Below, in pieces: positions 54,089 to 61,694 of a stretch of 64,000 nucleotides of DNA. The translations under genes and the position numbers were made by a program. Under the pieces are notes generated by a model, which worked only from the letters and a program-made list of their open reading frames with translations, searched no databases and was not told the origin of the DNA. Within the stretch, counting starts at the first letter, position 1, and every line of letters begins with the position of its first letter. Where the stretch lies: contig NZ_JACJUG010000002.1 of the NCBI RefSeq assembly GCF_014174515.1, positions 186,001-250,000 on the forward strand, written 5' to 3'. The stretch comes from Mitsuaria sp. WAJ17. Lineage in GTDB: Bacteria > Pseudomonadota > Gammaproteobacteria > Burkholderiales > Burkholderiaceae_C.

Positions 54089-55285
54089 ATGAACACGACC
54101 GAAATCTTCCTGATCGCCATGACGGTGATCTTCACGGTGCCCTATCTGGTGTGGCGCCTGGGGGGCACCGACTACTGGGCGCCGCTGGTCGTGGTGCAGA
54201 TCATCATGGGCATCGTGCTGGGGCCGGGTGTGCTGGGGCGCGCCTTTCCGGACTATTACCAGTTCGTCTTCAACCCGGCGGTCGTGCAGTCGCTCAACGG
54301 CGTGGCCTGGTGGGCGGTGATGCTCTTCGTGTGGATCGCGGGCATCGAGCTGGACCTGAAGAAGGCCTGGGTCCACCGCGTGGAGAGCGGCATCACCGCC
54401 GGTCTGGCGCTGGGCACGCCCTTGATCGCAGGCAGCCTGGCCGCGCTGGCCCTGCTCGGCGGCGGCTGGATGGGCGCCCGGGCCGAGACCTGGCAGTTCG
54501 TGCTGGGCGTGGGCATGTCCTGCGCCGTCACGGCCCTGCCCATCCTGATCCTGCTGATGGAGAAGCTGGAGATCCTGCGCCAGCCCCTGGGCCAGCGCAT
54601 CCTGCGTTATGCCAGCCTGGACGACATCGCCATCTGGGGCGTGCTGGCCCTGATCCTGATGGACTGGCAGCGGGTGGGGCGCCAGGGGCTTTTCCTGATC
54701 CTGTTTGCCGTGGCCACCTGGGGCCTGCGCCGCCTGATGCTGCGCCTGCCCGCCGCGGACCGCTGGTTCGTCAGCCTGATCTGGCTGGCCCTGGTGTCCT
54801 TCGGCGCGGACTGGTCGGGCCTGCACTTCATGGTCGGGGCCTTCCTGGCCGGCGCGGTGATGGACGCCGACTGGTTCGACCAGGCCCAGATGGACCTGCT
54901 GCGCCACCACGTGCTGATGGTGCTGATGCCGGTGTTCTTTCTCTCCACGGGCCTGCGCACCAACTGGGAGATGGGCGGCTATGCGGTCTTCGGCGTGGCG
55001 GGGCTGCTGCTGGCGGTCTCGGTAGGCGGCAAGCTGCTGGGCCTGCAGATCGCCGGGCGCCTGCTGCGCTGGGCGCCGGGCGAGGCCCGCATCATCGGCT
55101 GGCTGCTGCAGACCAAGGCGCTGATCATGATCATCTTCGCCAACGTGCTGCTGGACAAGCAGATCATCACCTCCGAGACCTTCACCGCCCTGCTGCTGAT
55201 GGCCGTGGGCAGCACCATGCTGACGGTGCCGGTGGTGGCACCGATGCTCAGGCCGATGATGGCGCTGGTGAAGCGCGCGAGCTGA
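54089..55285 (+). CDS. Cation:proton antiporter (CPA2, KefB/Na-H exchanger-like)
   Basis: A 398-residue membrane protein with about 11-12 helices. The pattern VVQIIMGIVLGPGVLG, FVWIAGIELDLKKAW, YASLDDIAIWGVLAL and FFLSTGLRTNWEMGG is that of the Na_H_Exchanger (PF00999) family, with the DD pair of ASLDDIAIW in the ion-binding crossover. It lacks a cytoplasmic RCK/TrkA-N domain. Which cation it exchanges cannot be told. Start at the ATG at 54089; no strong ribosome site is visible. Confidence 0.82.
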   Translation: MNTTEIFLIAMTVIFTVPYLVWRLGGTDYWAPLVVVQIIMGIVLGPGVLGRAFPDYYQFVFNPAVVQSLNGVAWWAVMLFVWIAGIELDLKKAWVHRVESGITAGLALGTPLIAGSLAALALLGGGWMGARAETWQFVLGVGMSCAVTALPILILLMEKLEILRQPLGQRILRYASLDDIAIWGVLALILMDWQRVGRQGLFLILFAVATWGLRRLMLRLPAADRWFVSLIWLALVSFGADWSGLHFMVGAFLAGAVMDADWFDQAQMDLLRHHVLMVLMPVFFLSTGLRTNWEMGGYAVFGVAGLLLAVSVGGKLLGLQIAGRLLRWAPGEARIIGWLLQTKALIMIIFANVLLDKQIITSETFTALLLMAVGSTMLTVPVVAPMLRPMMALVKRAS

Positions 55286-55300
55286 GGGGCGTTTGCCGCC

Positions 55301-55714
55301 TCAACGGCCTTGCCGGCGCGGCCGCAGGAGGCTCAGCGCCGGCGGTAGCGCAAGCCAGAAGCCGGAGGCGGGCATCAGGCTCGCCCCCACGGCGCAAAGG
55401 CCCAGCAGGCCCCAGCCCAGCAGGCGCAGGCGCCGGATCTGACCTGCCTGCCTCAAGGGGCCGATGCACAGGGCCAGCAGGGCCAGTGGCAACCCGAACA
55501 GCAGGAACCAGCTGACGGCGCCGCGCAGGGGGTCGGTGCCTACGGTGTCGATCCAGCCTTGCGCCACCATGGCGCGCAGCACCGGGGCGAAGACCAGCAG
55601 CCCGAACAGGGTGTGCACCGCGGCGACGGCAAGCAGCCAGGGGCCTTCCCAGGCCTGCCAGCGGGAGGGGCGCAGGGGCGGCGACGCGTCAATCACAGTG
55701 GTGGTGGGGGTCAT
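55301..55714 (-). CDS. DUF6463-like small membrane protein
   Basis: A 137-residue protein with four hydrophobic segments (LLAVAAVHTLFGLLVFAPVL, WFLLFGLPLALLALCIGPL, then two near the C-terminus). The VAAVHTLFGL start and the topology resemble the DUF6463 family, whose function is unknown to me. Start at the ATG at 55714, six bases behind AAAGGA; the ATG at 55720 is also possible. It follows the ABC1 kinase gene by 11 bases and ends the TetR operon. Confidence 0.7.
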   Translation of the reverse strand: MTPTTTVIDASPPLRPSRWQAWEGPWLLAVAAVHTLFGLLVFAPVLRAMVAQGWIDTVGTDPLRGAVSWFLLFGLPLALLALCIGPLRQAGQIRRLRLLGWGLLGLCAVGASLMPASGFWLALPPALSLLRPRRQGR

Positions 55715-55725
55715 GGGCATTCCTT

Positions 55726-57084
55726 TCAGGTCATGGGTGAGGTGGTGGGCGGGCCTATCCAGCGGTTGCTGGTCTGCACCCGCGCACCCAGGCGGTGGAG
55801 CAGCTGGTTGAGACCCAGGTAGCTGCGGTCGAAGAAGGCCAGCTCGGTGGGCAACTGGTGCAGGGCCTGCAGGGCCGTGCGCTGCGGCCCGGCTTCGAGT
55901 CGGGGCAGGCAACGGTCCTGGCCGAAGTCATAGACCGGGCTGCGGAAGGGCGCGAGCTGCCAGTCCAGCAAGGGTGACAGCGCCGGTCGCAGCTCCGCGC
56001 GGAAGTGCTGCAGCGTCATCCCGGGGCTGATCAGCTGCAGGCTGAGGTAGGCCTGGTGCAGCGCTTCATCGGCATCCGGACGCAGGGCCGCGTTCCAGGC
56101 CTGCGCCAGCCCGGCGGTGAATCCTTCCGACAGCCGCTGGGTGCAGCCGAAGTCCAGCAGGCCCAGCTGCCCATCGGCCATGAAGAGGTAGTTGCCGGGA
56201 TGCGGGTCCGCATGCAGCCAGCGCAGCTCGAAGACCATGCGCAGGAAGGCGTCGAAGATCAGTTGGCCGTAGTGGTCGCGCTGGGCCTGGCTGGGCCGGG
56301 TGTCCAGCCACTCCTGCAGGTGCCGGCCGGCCAGCGTCTCCATGACCAGCACCTGGCGCGTGCTCAGCTCGGGGACGGCCGCTGGCACCACCAGGCCTGG
56401 CAGGCGCAGCTGCGCGTGGAAGGCCTGCATGGCCTCGGCTTCCTGCGCATAGTCCAGCTCGGCCTCCAGGCTGCGTTCGATCTCGTCGAGTAGCGTGGCC
56501 AGGAGCTGGGGCGCCGGCAGGCCGCCGGCCTCGTCGAGCAGGCCGGTGAAGGGGCCGTCCAGCAGCAGTCGCAGCAGCTGCATGTCGCTGCGCACCGTGG
56601 CCGCCATGCCGGGGTACTGCAGCTTGATCGCGACCGCGCGGCCGTCGGCCAGCCGGGCCCGGTGCACCTGGCCCAGGCTGGCCGCGGCAAAGGCCTGGGC
56701 GTCGAAGTCCGGCAGGCGCTGCGCCCAGTCGTGGCCCAGGGCCTGGCGCAGCTGGCGGTCGACCTGGGCGCGGTTCATCGGCGTGGCCTGGTAGCAGGCG
56801 CGCGCCAGCTGCTGGCGCAGGCCCTCGGGCAGCAGCTGGGGCTCGCCGGCCAGCATCTGCGCGGCTTTCAGGGCCACGCCCTTGAGCTGGTTCAGCGCGG
56901 TGAAGAGGATGCGGCCCAGCTGCGCTTCCTGCGCGGCGCGCGCGGCTTGGCGCTCTTCCTCGGTGCGTGCCAGGTCTTGCGCCTTGTGGACCAGCCGGCT
57001 CGCGCCGGCCTGGACCAGGGCGCGGCCCGCGATGGCGCTGCGCGCCAGGCGGCCGCTGCGCGGGGGGCGTTCGGCGGTCGTCAT
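55726..57084 (-). CDS. ABC1/UbiB-family atypical kinase (AarF-like)
   Basis: A 452-residue member of the ABC1/ADCK family: AAASLGQVHRARL (Ala-rich loop), VAIKLQYPG (lysine strand), ELDYAQEAE, HADPHPGNYLF (catalytic loop) and LLDFG (metal loop). The KxGQ signature that normally blocks the active site reads KAAQ at residues 73-76, with Gly replaced by Ala. The family supports ubiquinone biosynthesis or handles isoprenoid lipids and quinones. This is unlikely to be the main UbiB, because it sits with a TetR regulator and a DUF2867 gene rather than with ubiE/ubiJ. It overlaps the DUF2867 gene by four bases. Confidence 0.87.
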   Translation of the reverse strand: MTTAERPPRSGRLARSAIAGRALVQAGASRLVHKAQDLARTEEERQAARAAQEAQLGRILFTALNQLKGVALKAAQMLAGEPQLLPEGLRQQLARACYQATPMNRAQVDRQLRQALGHDWAQRLPDFDAQAFAAASLGQVHRARLADGRAVAIKLQYPGMAATVRSDMQLLRLLLDGPFTGLLDEAGGLPAPQLLATLLDEIERSLEAELDYAQEAEAMQAFHAQLRLPGLVVPAAVPELSTRQVLVMETLAGRHLQEWLDTRPSQAQRDHYGQLIFDAFLRMVFELRWLHADPHPGNYLFMADGQLGLLDFGCTQRLSEGFTAGLAQAWNAALRPDADEALHQAYLSLQLISPGMTLQHFRAELRPALSPLLDWQLAPFRSPVYDFGQDRCLPRLEAGPQRTALQALHQLPTELAFFDRSYLGLNQLLHRLGARVQTSNRWIGPPTTSPMT

Positions 57085-57617
57085 GCCTTGGGTCGCTGGC
57101 GGCGGCTGATCTGGCGCAGCATCAGGGGCACGATCAGCGAGTGGACCGGGCCCACCACGGCCATGTAGAGCCAGCCCAGGCGGTTGTGCTCGTGCACGAC
57201 GGTGCTGAGCGCCAGCCGGGGCGGCCCCTCCTGCGCGGGCAAGCGGCGCAGCGAGAGGCGCACATGCAGGTGGCGGTCGTTGTCGCCCAGCAGGAGTTCG
57301 TCCGGATGCAGGCCCTCCAGCGTGAAGATGCCGACGCGGTCACCCACCCGGTAGGCTTCGGCCGGCTTGGCGGCGTCGGCCTGCAGCTGGCCAAGATGCT
57401 TCAGTCCCACCAGGCGGACCGCCCGGTTGCGCAGGCTCATCAGCAGGTTCATCCAGCGCGGGCTGCGGGCCGCCAGCTGCAGCCACAGCGCCAGCAGCTC
57501 CTGCTGCGGCTGCGGGTCGGGCAGGGCGTAGCAGTCGGCAAAGTCGGCGCTGGCCAGGGACGGCGCCAGTCGGCTCTCCGCCGGGACCGGGATCTTGGCG
57601 ATGCGGTGCGCCTTCAT
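57081..57617 (-). CDS. DUF2867 family protein
   Basis: A 178-residue soluble protein. The segments FADCYALPDP, VGDRVGIFTLEGLHPDELLLG, DRHLHVRLSLRR and the C-terminal FG-like HEHNRLGWLYMAVVGPVH with a basic tail match the DUF2867 pattern (also found fused to NAD-binding YesF-like proteins). Function unknown; a lipid- or polyketide-binding fold is conceivable. It overlaps both neighbours by four bases (TetR upstream, ABC1 kinase downstream). Confidence 0.8.
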   Translation of the reverse strand: MKAHRIAKIPVPAESRLAPSLASADFADCYALPDPQPQQELLALWLQLAARSPRWMNLLMSLRNRAVRLVGLKHLGQLQADAAKPAEAYRVGDRVGIFTLEGLHPDELLLGDNDRHLHVRLSLRRLPAQEGPPRLALSTVVHEHNRLGWLYMAVVGPVHSLIVPLMLRQISRRQRPKA

Positions 57618-58483
57618 GGCTTGCTCCGTGCCGTGCGCTGGCGGGCTTGGGCGGGCGGCGATGCGGGTTTCGTTTTCGGCTGCCTTGTCGGTTTGGGTTT
57701 GGGTTCGGGTTTGGGCTCGGGTGCCCGGCCTGTGGATGGGCCAGCGGCGGCCACGGCCTTGCCCAGCCCGCGTCCGGCCAGGGCCAGCATCTGGAGCAGC
57801 TCGCCCCGCTGGCCCTGCAGCAGGCGCGCCAGCTGGTTGCGCAGCAGGTAGGCGGCCAGCTCGCCGAGCTTGTTGATCACGCCGCTGCGCAGCACCATCA
57901 CCAGCAGTCCCAGCACCAGCTCGCTGAGCTGGGTGGTGTCGGCGAAGTCTTCGCTATCGTCGTCCAGCCAGTAGGTGATCAGTCCGAAGAGCCCGTCGGT
58001 GAACAGGCCGGCCACCAGGCCCTGGTAGTCGCAGGGGGCGATCTCGCCGGCGGCCTCGGCCGCGGCCAGCCAGTCCTTCACCACGCGCTTGAGGGCGCTC
58101 TTGCCGGGCAGGCCGTCGCCCAGCAGCAGCAGCGGCGACTGCTGCGCCAGCTGGCGGGTGAGGGCCACGAACTCGCGGTCGGGCAGCAGGCGCTCCAGCA
58201 CCGCATCAACAAGGCGCTGCAGTCGCTCCTGCAGGGTGTAGCGCTCGAAGCCGCTGGTCTGCTCCGTGCGGGCCAGCGCCTCGGCCAGCGCCAGCTCGTA
58301 GTAGCCCAGCACCAGCTTCTCCTTGCTGGGGAAGTACTTGTAGATCGTGGCGTCGCCCAGGCCGGCCTCGCGGGCGATCTGCTTCATGCTGGTCGCCTCG
58401 AAGCCCTGGCGGCTCATCAGCTCCACCGCGGCCTCGATCAGGCGCCGCAGGTTCTGGTCTTGCTGCTGCTTGGAGATTTTCAT
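57614..58483 (-). CDS. TetR/AcrR family transcriptional regulator with Lys/Pro-rich tail
   Basis: A 289-residue regulator, long for TetR (usually about 200). The helix-turn-helix is at about residues 11-57 (AAVELMSRQGFEATSMKQIA, then GDATIYKYFPSKEKL). The ligand domain extends to about 245, and the last 40 residues are a low-complexity PEPKP/KPKPT/RSKP tail that may bind nucleic acid or membrane. It is the first gene of a minus-strand operon divergent from the lipoxygenase gene. A perfect inverted repeat lies 4 bases upstream of its start and probably mediates autoregulation. Confidence 0.88.
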   Translation of the reverse strand: MKISKQQQDQNLRRLIEAAVELMSRQGFEATSMKQIAREAGLGDATIYKYFPSKEKLVLGYYELALAEALARTEQTSGFERYTLQERLQRLVDAVLERLLPDREFVALTRQLAQQSPLLLLGDGLPGKSALKRVVKDWLAAAEAAGEIAPCDYQGLVAGLFTDGLFGLITYWLDDDSEDFADTTQLSELVLGLLVMVLRSGVINKLGELAAYLLRNQLARLLQGQRGELLQMLALAGRGLGKAVAAAGPSTGRAPEPKPEPKPKPTRQPKTKPASPPAQARQRTARSKP

Positions 58484-58797
58484 TGGCTATCCAAAAAAAC
58501 AGAAAATAGTGATTGTTTTGGATAGTACGTATTAATAATTGGTCTGGCAAGTGCTGGCGGTAGTTGGTGGGTGCGCCGACGGGCCAGCATCTTGTGCAGG
58601 GGCGGTGCGTGAAGCATCAACGGATCACTCGCCGTCTCTCGGGATTTTTCTGCCTTGTGGCCCAGGCGCGCGGTGGTACCGTGCTGCCCAGCCGCGCCAG
58701 GCAGTTGATAGAGCGCGCCCCAACCAACAGCCCCGGCGCGCGCACGAGCCTGCAGTCCCCTGCATCGTGAGCCGCCGCATCAGCGAGACGACTTCCG
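58484..58797. promoter_or_regulatory. Divergent promoter region between the TetR operon and the lipoxygenase gene
   Basis: A 314-base non-coding interval. The part next to the TetR gene (58484-58545) is sharply AT-rich compared with the surroundings and contains a perfect inverted repeat. The remaining 250 bases toward the lipoxygenase gene are GC-rich and show no gene, only a weak GAGACGAC ribosome-like site before the ATG at 58798. Confidence 0.6.
58487..58525. promoter_or_regulatory. Candidate TetR operator (perfect 10-bp inverted repeat)
   Basis: CTATCCAAAA at 58487-58496 and its exact reverse complement TTTTGGATAG at 58516-58525, separated by 19 bases. The position between divergent genes, and directly ahead of a TetR-type regulator, makes it the obvious operator. 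The wide spacer could seat two dimers or overlap two promoters. Confidence 0.65.
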
Positions 58798-60984
58798 ATG
58801 AGCCTTCCCGACATCATCACCAGCATCGCCAGCGACGCCCGCCCGGCGCAGATCCCCAGCCTGCCGCAGCACCATGACGCGAATGCCCGCAAGGCCCGGG
58901 CCTTCCAGCTCTCCATCGCGCGGACGCAGTACAACTACATGCAAAGCTACCTGGAAGGCGTGCCGCTGTCGGCCGACCTGCCGGAGGCCGAGAAGTTCAG
59001 CCTGGACTACGAGGCTCAGGTCGTGCAGGTCTTCCTCGCGCTGACCGACAACTTCAAGCGCGTGGTGCTGATGCTGCTGGAGCGCGAGCTGCTGGCCGAC
59101 GTGCCCACCGCCGCGCTGCGCCGCGTGGAGGAGGCCTATGCCAAGCTCAAGGACTTCAGCATCCTCCACCCGCTGCGGGACATCGAGGAGCTGAAGGACT
59201 TCTTCGAAGCCCTGGCCGGCCTGCCCGCGGCGCTGGAGACCCTGGGCAATCTGCCCAAGGACCTGGCCAAGATGGCCGTGGGACTGGACGCGGTCTTCAA
59301 GGAATTCCTCCAGAACGGGCCCACTGCCTTCCTGAAGTCCACGCTCTTTGACATGCTCAGCGAGGAGCCGGGCCGCAACTACCTGCAGGCCCAGGGCATC
59401 GAGGACTACGAGCGCCTCTTCGTGAGCCTGCCGACGCCGCTGATGCTGTCCATCCAGCCGCAGCCTTGGATGCCTCAGGGCCAGGGCAAGCCCTGCCAGC
59501 AGGACTGGTTCTTCGGCTGGCTGCAGACGGCCGGCTACAACACCACCTTGCTGCGTGGCGTGGTGCCGACGCCTGTCGCGCCGGACGTTGACGACCCGAT
59601 GGAGGGCATCCAGAAGATGCCCCTGGCCGATCTGCTGGCCAAGATGCCGGTGACTGACGCCATGCTGCAAAAGGAGACCGGCCAGTCCGGCCTGACCCTG
59701 GCTCAGGTGGCGGAGCAGGGCCGCCTCTTCGTGTGCGACTACGCCCTGCTGGACGGCGCCTGGGCCGACCCGCTGCACGGTGAGCAGCGCTACATGGCCG
59801 CGCCCATCGCGCTCTTCTACTGGAACACCACGCCGCCGGCAGGCTACCCCTCGCAGCCCGAGGGCGTGCTGCAACCCATCGCCGTGCAACTGGCCCAGAA
59901 GCACGACCCCGAGACCGCGCCCATCTACACGCCCAAGGATGCGGGCAATGCCAATGACGCCAATGGCTTCAAGTGGCGCATCGCCAAGTACTTCGTCAAC
60001 GTGGCCGCGGCCATCCAGCACGAGGCCATCGCCCACCTGGGCGCCTGCCACCTCGTCATCGAGCCCATCGTGGTGGCTGCGCGGCGCCAACTGGCCGAGA
60101 ACCACCCCATCCTGAAGCTGCTGGCGCCGCACTTCCGCTTCACGATCAACATCAACGATTCCGCCATCCACAGCCTCATCATCCCCGGCGGCGTGGTGGC
60201 CACCAACGTGGGCCCGGCCATCGAATGCACCCTGGGCGTGGTGGCCCAGGCCCACCAGGCCTACCGCTGGGACGACAACCACCCCGAGCGCCTCTTCCGC
60301 ATCCGTGGCGTGGACGGCCTGCCCAAGTTCCCCTTCCGCGACGACACGATGCTGTTGTGGCAGGCCACGCACCGCTTTGTCGAGCGCTACCTGCGCGTCT
60401 ACTACAGCAGCGACGCCGAGGTGGCCGGGGACTACGAGCTGCAGGGCTGGATCCACGAGATGACAGCGCCGCAGTTCGCCGGTTTCAAGGGCATGCGCGG
60501 CCTCACGGCCACGGGCGATCCCAAGCGCCCCTGGCGCATCGACAGCCTGGCCTACCTGATTGAGGTGGTCGCCCAGGTTATTTACATCGCAGGCCCGCAG
60601 CATGCCTCGGTCAACTACGCGCAGTACCCGCTGATGTCCTACATGCCCTCGGTGGCCGGCACGCTCTATGACCCCGCGCCCGCGCGCAGCACGATGGTGA
60701 ACAGCGAGCAGGACTGCATCCGCTGGTACCCGCCGCTGGACGTGTCCCTCTACACCTTCTCCTTCGAGTACCTGCTCTCCGGCGTGCAGTTCGATACCTT
60801 CGGCCACTACGAGCACAACCCGCGAAATCCTTACTTCCAGGATGCGCGTGTCGGGCCGCTGGTGGCGGAGTTCCAGACTGACCTGGCCTTGGCGGAGCGT
60901 GAGATCCGCGAGCGCAACCGCCTGCGCCCGGTGGAATACCCCTTCCAGCTGCCATCGCAGATCCCGAATAGCATCAGCATCTGA
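58798..60984 (+). CDS. Lipoxygenase
   Basis: A 728-residue lipoxygenase with all five iron ligands in the expected spacing: His408 and His413 (QHEAIAHLG, H-x4-H), His602 and Asn606 (PQHASVNYAQYP, H-x3-N) and the C-terminal Ile728. These correspond to soybean LOX-1 H499/H504/H690/N694/I839. It should dioxygenate polyunsaturated fatty acids to hydroperoxides. No signal peptide is apparent, unlike Pseudomonas aeruginosa LoxA, which is periplasmic. The 100-residue region around 90-200 (helical, LMLLERELLADV) resembles the helical lid of bacterial LOX. It is divergent from the TetR/ABC1 kinase operon and 65 bases upstream of an FMN reductase gene. Lipoxygenases are rare in bacteria. Confidence 0.93.
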   Translation: MSLPDIITSIASDARPAQIPSLPQHHDANARKARAFQLSIARTQYNYMQSYLEGVPLSADLPEAEKFSLDYEAQVVQVFLALTDNFKRVVLMLLERELLADVPTAALRRVEEAYAKLKDFSILHPLRDIEELKDFFEALAGLPAALETLGNLPKDLAKMAVGLDAVFKEFLQNGPTAFLKSTLFDMLSEEPGRNYLQAQGIEDYERLFVSLPTPLMLSIQPQPWMPQGQGKPCQQDWFFGWLQTAGYNTTLLRGVVPTPVAPDVDDPMEGIQKMPLADLLAKMPVTDAMLQKETGQSGLTLAQVAEQGRLFVCDYALLDGAWADPLHGEQRYMAAPIALFYWNTTPPAGYPSQPEGVLQPIAVQLAQKHDPETAPIYTPKDAGNANDANGFKWRIAKYFVNVAAAIQHEAIAHLGACHLVIEPIVVAARRQLAENHPILKLLAPHFRFTININDSAIHSLIIPGGVVATNVGPAIECTLGVVAQAHQAYRWDDNHPERLFRIRGVDGLPKFPFRDDTMLLWQATHRFVERYLRVYYSSDAEVAGDYELQGWIHEMTAPQFAGFKGMRGLTATGDPKRPWRIDSLAYLIEVVAQVIYIAGPQHASVNYAQYPLMSYMPSVAGTLYDPAPARSTMVNSEQDCIRWYPPLDVSLYTFSFEYLLSGVQFDTFGHYEHNPRNPYFQDARVGPLVAEFQTDLALAEREIRERNRLRPVEYPFQLPSQIPNSISI

Positions 60985-61049
60985 TCGACGCCGACCGGCG
61001 GGGCGGGGCGGGTGCTCCGTCCCCGGCCGGATGGCAAGGAGAGATGATG

Positions 61050-61589
61050 ATGGCGAAGAAGATCCTGGTCATGAGCGGCAGCCTGCGCGCCGCCTCCCGC
61101 AACACGGCCCTGGCCCGCTACGCGCTGCGCAATGCGCCCGAGGGACTGCAGCTGGAGATGGCGGAGCTCGGCGAGTTCCCCTTTTACAACGCCGACCATC
61201 CCGCGCCGCCCCCGCCGGTGGCGCGCTTCTTCGAGCAGCTGCGCCTGGCGGACGGCCTGCTGCTGGCCTGCCCCGAGTACAACTACTCCATCGCCCCGGT
61301 GCTCAAGAACGCGCTGGACTGGGCCTCACGCGAGAAGGACAACCACCTGCTGGCCGGCAAGACTGTCGCGCTGATGGGGGCGGGCGGCGGCATGGGCACC
61401 TCGCGCGCGCAGTACCATCTGCGCCAGGTCGCGGTGGCCCTGGACCTGCGCGTGCTCAACAAGCCCGAGGTCTTCTGCAGTACCTTCACCGCCGGTCTCT
61501 TCGATGAGCAGAACGAGCTGGTGGACGAGCGCATCCAGGGCCTGGTGAAGCAGCTGCTGGAGGCACTGGAGACGGCCCTGCAGCGCTGA
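61050..61589 (+). CDS. NADPH-dependent FMN reductase family protein
   Basis: A 179-residue flavodoxin-like reductase with GSLRAASRNTAL at the FMN phosphate loop and CPEYNYSIAPVLKNALDWAS at the flavin ring. Three ATGs in a row (61044, 61047, 61050) follow AAGGAG; the last has the best spacing. It likely reduces quinones or similar electrophiles with NADPH. Co-directional with and close to the lipoxygenase gene, so it may deal with oxidised products. It is a distant paralogue of the enzyme at 30367. Confidence 0.86.
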   Translation: MAKKILVMSGSLRAASRNTALARYALRNAPEGLQLEMAELGEFPFYNADHPAPPPPVARFFEQLRLADGLLLACPEYNYSIAPVLKNALDWASREKDNHLLAGKTVALMGAGGGMGTSRAQYHLRQVAVALDLRVLNKPEVFCSTFTAGLFDEQNELVDERIQGLVKQLLEALETALQR

Positions 61590-61657
61590 TCCGGGCACTC
61601 CGGGAACAGCGCGGCCCTGTGGCCTCGCTCAGGGCTGCCTGTGCCAGGCACCGGCCT

Positions 61658-61672
61658 GGGGTCAGGTCTTGC
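61658..61672 (+). repeat. Dispersed 15-bp word, copy 6
   Basis: Exact copy in the intergenic space between the FMN reductase gene and the 3' end of the GGDEF gene. Confidence 0.85.
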
Positions 61673-61694
61673 CCTGATCCGGGGCTGGGCGTGC

